The position numbers were made by a program, and so were the translations under genes. The notes under the pieces were generated by a model. It searched no databases. It was not told the DNA's origin and saw nothing but the letters and a program-made list of their open reading frames with translations. Shown in pieces: positions 58,874 to 64,000 of a DNA stretch of 64,000 nt. The stretch covers positions 35,187,562 through 35,251,561 of the forward strand of contig CM069599.1 of the NCBI GenBank assembly GCA_035771175.1. The letters are read 5' to 3'. How positions within the stretch are numbered: position 1 is the stretch's first letter; each line of letters starts with the position of its first letter. This DNA is from Paratinospora sagittata. Lineage: Eukaryota; Streptophyta; Magnoliopsida; Ranunculales; Menispermaceae.

Positions 58874-61202
58874 CAACTTCTTCCAAAAAAATGCCATCAC
58901 CAACAACAAAAACATACAAAGAGAAGAGAAGAGAAAGAGTAAAGCGAAACAGAGAGAGACAAAGAAGCAGGAGAGAAAGAGAAGAGGAGTGTGCCGCGTG
59001 GGATTCTCGAGAGCGGTGATGGTGGAACTGTAAATTGTCGGAAGTGCGAAAGAGGCGGAGAAATTGAAGAACAAATCACGCCCCCTCGCTACTGTACCCG
59101 CCGACAGTTTTTTGAGTCCAGCAAAGCAAAACAAACCCATGAGTTATTACTCATCATTTTCCTATGTGTTTTTATCTAGACATTTTTATTAAATAATTTA
59201 ATAATATATAAATATCTTCCTAATTGACAACACTATCATGCACGGAAATAAACAAAAGAGTGAGAAAACGAGACAAATACCATTTTACAGAGATATAGTG
59301 AATAATTCAACATTAATTAACTAATTACTTAAGATTTCTAAAGCTTTCTGTATATTAAAAAAACTATATATCGTTATTGTGAATTGAGATACATAACAAC
59401 TTTGAAAGCTGTTCGCCAAGACGAGCACCATGTTTTGCTTCCACCTGTCACTTGTATTGTCCTTTCAACAGCCACTTTGTTTGCAGATTTGTGGCGCCAA
59501 TGCAAAACATGACCCATTGCATCCCCCACCCAAATTGACACACTTACCCTACACGCTTCAACGTGCCACATTTGTCTCTTTCCTTTTTATGTACCTAAAA
59601 TAATTATTTAATAATTTAGGGAAATATACCCAATTTTATTATAAAAATTAATACAAGTACAAATAATATTGAAATATATAAAATATACATATTTAATATT
59701 TGAAAAGAATTGTATATATTTTTCAATAAATGCAGACGTTATTTTAGTTAATATTGAATAATTCACTATATCCGTATATATTAAGAAAATGTTTGTATTT
59801 AATAAACACAAAGATAACATTAATTAAATAAGTTGATAAAGTGGTCAGTATACTTATCGATTATAAGTATATGAGGTTCGAGTCTCGTTGTCAAGTGGGT
59901 CGACCCAGCCTTTGTTTACAGAAAAAAGTTTTAGCTTTTAGACACCTAACAGATATTACTTTCTTCCCTCATTAGAAATTATTCATGAGATTAATCGATA
60001 AGCTTATGGTTAATTACAAAAAAAAAAACATAAAAAATTAATTACACACTTAATTCTAGTTTTATATATTTTTCATAAATTGGGACATTGTACTCACTTT
60101 GATGAGTACCAATCATCATTTGCCGTCTTTGTGGGCCCACCAAAAGTAATTAACTAATTAAGAGAATCTTATATTGTTTTTTAAAAGAATGAAAGAAAAG
60201 AGTACGAATCATATCCGCACACTACTTGTTTTCTCTTTTGTTTTAAAGACAAAAGGAGTAACAATGTGTTGTGGTGGGGTTGATGATTCGACATTTGTGT
60301 TGTTTGACTTGCTGTCGCTAAGTGGGTTTGTTTGGTTTGCATGATTTGTGATGCTCTCTTTCCTTTAATTTGTACTAATTTGGCTTTTTGTTTATTAGCA
60401 TGTATATAAAATTAACTTTATAACTTAATTTTATCAATTAAATTTTATTAATTTCTAAATTAATCTTAATTGTATTAATTTAGATTAATTTTGCAAAATA
60501 TATTAGTTTATTCATAAAATTGTTTACCTTGTATTACATAAATAAAACAATGAAAAAAATGGAAAAAGAAAAAGCTGTGTTAAGATAGAATAATAATGAA
60601 AAAAATAAACATAAAGTATATTTCTAAAGAGGAAACGTGAAGCTCCAACTTTTTTTTTTCATTAAAGAAATAAAACGGGACGCTTCCGTGCATCATACAT
60701 ATGTGAGGCTCACATGTAAGTCACTTTCTTTGTGTGTTAAAAAGAACCATTTTTCTAAATTACAAATCAAAATGATGAGTCTAGCTAGCAGTTAAAAAAT
60801 AGTTATATTACTAAAGAGTATAGTACTATAAATTTATATTTCTAGATGACATTTATACTAATTGAAATTTAGACCCACTCAATAAGTGATATTAGAGTTG
60901 ATGATTCAATTTAAACATAGCATGGCTGTTAAAATAGAATATATGTGGAAGTACTCATAGATTGCGGCTAGCTCTCAAGATGTCTTGCGATTATAACAAC
61001 AGGTTATCATGCATATGATTTATGTTACAAATCATACGTTAATTATTATCTTGTGCTAAATCATGTCCGTAGTGTCTTATTATATAATTCAATATGATAT
61101 AATGATGCATTGACGAAAATGTTTTCTATGAATGTGATTTGCAAGTTAAATCCATTTATTACATAGATAAACGTAAATTTACTTTTAATATATGTACGTA
61201 TA
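58874..61202. other. Transporter promoter/leader, then intergenic
   Basis: To about 59100 this is the probable GA/TC-rich leader of the transporter. A SINE-like copy lies at 59833-59930. The rest is AT-rich without a gene. The minus-strand frame 59374-59571 (65 residues) has no recognisable features. The PR-1 3' flank lies at the right end. Confidence 0.55.
59833..59930 (+). mobile_element. tRNA-derived SINE fragment
   Basis: 'gataaagtggtcagtatac' (A-box-like) followed by 'gaggttcgagtctcg' (a good B-box) and a short A-rich end after 'tttgtttacag'. Confidence 0.55.
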
Positions 61203-61736
61203 TCAATAAGGTCTTTCCCCGACGTAATTCCCTGGAGGATAATACTCGCAAGTGATATAAGTGTCACCGCTGTTACATATAATCTGAGCACAACCAACTC
61301 GCTTGGTCGTCCGCCACACCACCTGCGTGTAGTGCCCGCACACTTTACCGGCAGCGCAGCTGTTGTTACCGTAATTGTACCACTGCTTCTCGGCAACCCA
61401 AGCTGCCACCGCGTCGTTGGCGCTCCACCGGCGCCCCTGTCCCCAGAACAGGTTCTCTCCGAACCCGGAACCGGGCGAGTGAACCAGCGTGCAGTCTCGG
61501 CGCCGCTCGTTCGAGTAGACCCGGGCGTACCGGGCCAACAACAGGTCCCATGTTAGCGGTGGCACACCTACGGCGTGTCTTGCAGTGTTGTGACCGGTGA
61601 GAATCTGGTTGATGAACTCAGTTGTGTTGAGGCTGGCTTGGATGGGTTTGATATGCGTGAAGAATGATAGGAAGAAAGTGATAGTAATCATGACGATCTT
61701 CATGATCAGAAACAAGTGTACTGATGAATAAGCCAT
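61203..61736 (-). CDS. Pathogenesis-related protein 1 (CAP superfamily), secreted
   Basis: A single exon of 177 residues, as is usual for PR-1. A hydrophobic signal peptide spans about residues 12-30, with probable cleavage near A34. A second Met at position 12 would give a more typical signal peptide length. The CAP domain is complete: 'HNTARHAVGVPPLTWD' with H49, 'GENLFWG' with E94, 'CGHYTQVVWR' with H135, and 'CEYYPPGN'. The conserved His-Glu-His cavity residues and six cysteines (82, 127, 133 or 149, 154, 163) are visible. PR-1 proteins bind sterols and act in the apoplast against oomycetes. The last 11 residues, 'PPGNYVGERPY', match the CAPE peptide consensus PxGNxxxxxPY released from tomato PR-1b. 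The GC content is higher than in neighbouring sequence. Probably salicylate-inducible, as for the family. Confidence 0.95.
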   Translation of the reverse strand: MAYSSVHLFLIMKIVMITITFFLSFFTHIKPIQASLNTTEFINQILTGHNTARHAVGVPPLTWDLLLARYARVYSNERRRDCTLVHSPGSGFGENLFWGQGRRWSANDAVAAWVAEKQWYNYGNNSCAAGKVCGHYTQVVWRTTKRVGCAQIICNSGDTYITCEYYPPGNYVGERPY

Positions 61737-61801
61737 TGTTGAGAAATCTTTGATTTTGTTTGGGTGTCCTGTATTGATTTTGCTAATTGTAGCATTGAGT
61801 T

Positions 61802-61812
61802 ATACATATATA
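61802..61812 (-). promoter_or_regulatory. TATA box of the PR-1 gene
   Basis: On the minus strand 'actatatatgt' lies about 70 bases before the start codon at 61736, a fitting distance for a short leader. TTGAC cores (W-box type) are present further up at about 61954-61959 (plus, ttgaca) and about 61999 (minus), as often found in PR-1 promoters. Confidence 0.55.
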
Positions 61813-63497
61813 GTGTTTTAAGTGCATGCATGTGTGTGCTTGAGAATTAAAGTAGTTTATTTTCGTTTGGTTTCTTTGGCATTAATCAAGCTTGTGAGAG
61901 GTGGCTGTGGTCTTGCGCTAATAATACGAACCTTAATTCCTTGCATGTTTTTTGGGTTGACAAACTTGTGTGATTTTGATGCCTAAAATACCCTTGAAGT
62001 CAACTAATAATGATTTTATTTAATTAATAATAAATTTTGATTAAAGAGTAGACATATATGCTAATTAATTTTGATAAAAAGCACATACAATTCAACTCAA
62101 TACAATCTTTTTCAAACTCATATGCATGCCAACAAGCACACATACACACACTAACATAAGGCCCCCGCTTGGTTCGTTGTTTAGATACAATTTTTTTTTA
62201 TTTAAAAGTTTTGAAAATATTAAAAATTTATTTGCTTCAAAAGATTTTGAAAACAATTTTTTACTTTTTGTTAAAACAACATGATCTTTTCAGAAAACGA
62301 TAAAAAATTATTTTCTAAGTTTTTTTTTTTTAGATTGTATTGTTATTTTTTGGATCGTGAACCAAACAAACGCGACCTTACTTTTTCCACTATGTACTCT
62401 GTCAAGGATTAAGTCAAAAATTGTATTAAAAAATGCTGAAGCGACATTAATGACATACATTGATAGAAATATTTTTATTAATGTATCATTAAATTGTTTT
62501 AAATAATGTATCTATATATGTTTCAAGACAATTAACTAATAATGTATTATAACGTAATAATGTAGCACTACTGATTTATATTATAAGTAATTATATATAT
62601 TTTTAATTATCTTGTATGTTTTAGGTGTACAAGGATGTAAATAACAGCTGGTGTTGAGGGTCTTCTTGGTCAAAGCAATTGGGTGGAAATTGCATCACCT
62701 GGTCTCATAAAAATTACGGAGCAAGACATGGCCTAATTGGATTATTCATTACCCTAAGTTAAGGTAGCCGTCGCAGCTGGTTGGCTCGAACATATAAAGG
62801 ATATAAAGGCCTCCCGAGTTATAACGTTAATGTTACATCTTTGAATCTATCTTTTTCTTTTGTATATATTTAAAGTTTTTGGCTTAAAATACATATATTC
62901 CTCAACACATTAAAATAAGTCTTAAAAGATAACAAACAAATAAACTCTCATCTCACAAATTAAGTAAATTGACAACATAATATTAATTTAATATCTTTTT
63001 TTACAAATTTATAATAAAAGATTTTAACCCCTATCTTTATTCTGTTCAGATTGGTTAGATATTATCATGTACTTTTTTTTTTTTAACAAACCAATAACTC
63101 AAATCCAACTATATAATCAAGTTTTTAATTCATAAATTTAATTTTTTTTTAGGTTTTCCTATGTTCTTTGGATATTATGAGACTAATCCTCATTCAAGGT
63201 GAGAGCAGATTGATAGACCTCTTTTAAGCACTCTCAAGAATCAAACCCAGAAATTTTTATATAAGGACAACCTTAGAACTTAACTCGCTTCCACTATCTG
63301 TTAGTAAATTTAAATTTAACTTAACTCAGCTTAACTTTTTTTTTAATTATATGAATCGGCTACATAAATTCATTTTTTCTACTGGTGGACATTTAAATTA
63401 CAAAAAAAACTAAAACTAATTTAATATGTAAATATCTCAATAAACTATATACACTATAGTTTGGCATTGGAATAGAAAGTCGGAAGCACCAAAAATA
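61813..63497. other. PR-1 upstream region and intergenic
   Basis: Contains an RY-like 'catgcatg' at about 61824-61831 and a MITE at 62161-62377. The stretch 62640-62830 is less AT-rich and may be an old retroelement piece, but no domain or repeat partner is visible. The last ~200 bases are the promoter of the PTH2-domain gene. Confidence 0.5.
62161..62377. mobile_element. MITE, about 217 bp, PIF/Harbinger-like ends
   Basis: The left end 'ggcccccgcttggttcg' and right end 'gtgaaccaaacaaacgcgacc' are imperfect inverted repeats, bordered by 'taa' on the left and 'tta' on the right. The interior is AT-rich with mirrored 'gttttgaaaat' and 'gaaaacaattttt' tracts. Confidence 0.6.
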
Positions 63498-63545
63498 ATG
63501 CTTTCATGTCCTACAATATCACTGCTCCGCTCTGTGTTTCCATAG
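63498..63545 (+). promoter_or_regulatory. Short upstream ORF overlapping the first PTH2 start
   Basis: ATG at 63498 opens a 15-codon frame that ends at 63543-63545. It overlaps the in-frame ATG at 63506 and ends two bases before the next in-frame ATG at 63548, so it could steer ribosomes to the second start. Confidence 0.4.
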
Positions 63546-63925
63546 CCATGTCATCAGCACTCCTCGCGACTCGCCTTACCGTTCCCGCCATTTCCCCTCC
63601 CTCTTCACGAACTAAGGTTTTCGTTCCCTTCTTCTCTAGGATTAGGGTTTTGCAGAGCTATTGTTCGGAGCAGATCATGAGCATTTCCACCGATTCATCG
63701 TCTCCTCTACCTTCCGATAACAGAGATGGAGTCCCACCGGAGGCTCCCGATTCCGACGTTCTTGTTCAGTACGTGGTTCTCAGGCGAGATCTGATCGATT
63801 CGTGGCCGCTCGGAAGTGTCGTCACGCAAGGTTGTCACGCTTCCGTCGCTGCGATCTGGACTCACTCGGATGATAGTCACACCGTCGAGTATTGTAGCCC
63901 GAGCAACATCGATTCGATGCACAAG
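63506..63925 (+). CDS. PTH2-domain protein (peptidyl-tRNA hydrolase II family), exon 1, partial
   Basis: The first exon ends at 63925 ('...IDSMHK|gttttt'). The rest lies outside the window. The first ~55 residues are rich in Ser, Arg and hydroxylated residues and low in acids ('MSSALLATRLTVPAISPPSS'), which fits an organelle transit peptide. An acidic/Pro linker follows, then the domain start 'VLVQYVVLRRDLIDSWPLGS', 'VVTQGCHASVAAIW' and 'YCSPSNIDSMHK'. This is the plant PTH2-related family known from memory. The 'G(C)HAS' stretch corresponds to the PTH2 core. Family activity is release of peptides from tRNA; for this plant subgroup function is less clear. Start: 63506 is the first in-frame ATG, and 63548 is a good alternative. 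Confidence 0.85.
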
Positions 63926-64000
63926 GTTTTTATCCCCTTTTTGTCTGTCAATCGAGCTAATTTGCAAGATATATCTTTGTGGTTTAAATGGTTGCTTTGA

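Noticed and set aside
59374..59571. 65-residue minus-strand ORF, less AT-rich than its surroundings
   Set aside because: No family resemblance and no promoter or intron evidence.

Overview
This is nuclear DNA from a flowering plant, most likely a core eudicot. The sequence is AT-rich, genes are split by GT-AG introns, and long intergenic stretches are full of tRNA-derived SINEs, MITEs and foldback elements. All recognised genes belong to standard land-plant families. I cannot name the species from sequence alone.

Layout: 1-8.7 kb is intergenic, with SINE copies and a decayed LINE-type RNase H (minus, 3.8-4.2 kb). A group IId WRKY factor lies on the minus strand (8754-10131, three exons). 10.1-20.7 kb has no gene but holds a 416-bp near-palindromic foldback element, a tandem SINE dimer, several MITEs and a run of 26 G. 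An intronless exocyst EXO70 gene of the G type follows (20730-22754, plus), with a telomere-like motif touching its start codon. A 1.3-kb Mutator-like foldback element (23603-24915) sits downstream. Next are an OXS3-like stress gene (29379-30382, plus), a LINE 3' remnant (minus, 31.3-32.1 kb), prefoldin subunit 1 (33163-36083, plus, six exons including a 7-nt microexon) and an auxin efflux carrier of the PIN2 type (39283-41970, plus, six exons, 647 aa).

An endogenous pararetrovirus (Caulimoviridae) lies 0.5-0.9 kb past PIN2 and runs to 50424. It codes for movement protein, coat protein, CCHC, aspartic protease, reverse transcriptase and RNase H, then two or three small ORFs joined by ATGA overlaps. 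A perfect 139-bp direct repeat 7456 bp apart shows integration of slightly more than one circular genome length. One frame break lies inside RNase H, so the copy is defective but looks young.

The right part holds a nucleotide-sugar/triose-phosphate translocator family gene (minus, 55359-58861, seven exons), a PR-1 (CAP) gene with a CAPE-like C-terminal peptide (minus, 61203-61736), and the first exon of a PTH2-domain gene (plus, 63506 onward) that runs out of the window.

The host genes are independent single loci, as is usual in plants, with no operon logic. EXO70 and PIN2 both belong to exocytosis and polar-membrane biology, but their nearness is probably chance. The most interesting material is the pararetrovirus with its odd left junction, the two large foldback elements, the prefoldin microexon, and the AUG-stop element two codons before the transporter start.
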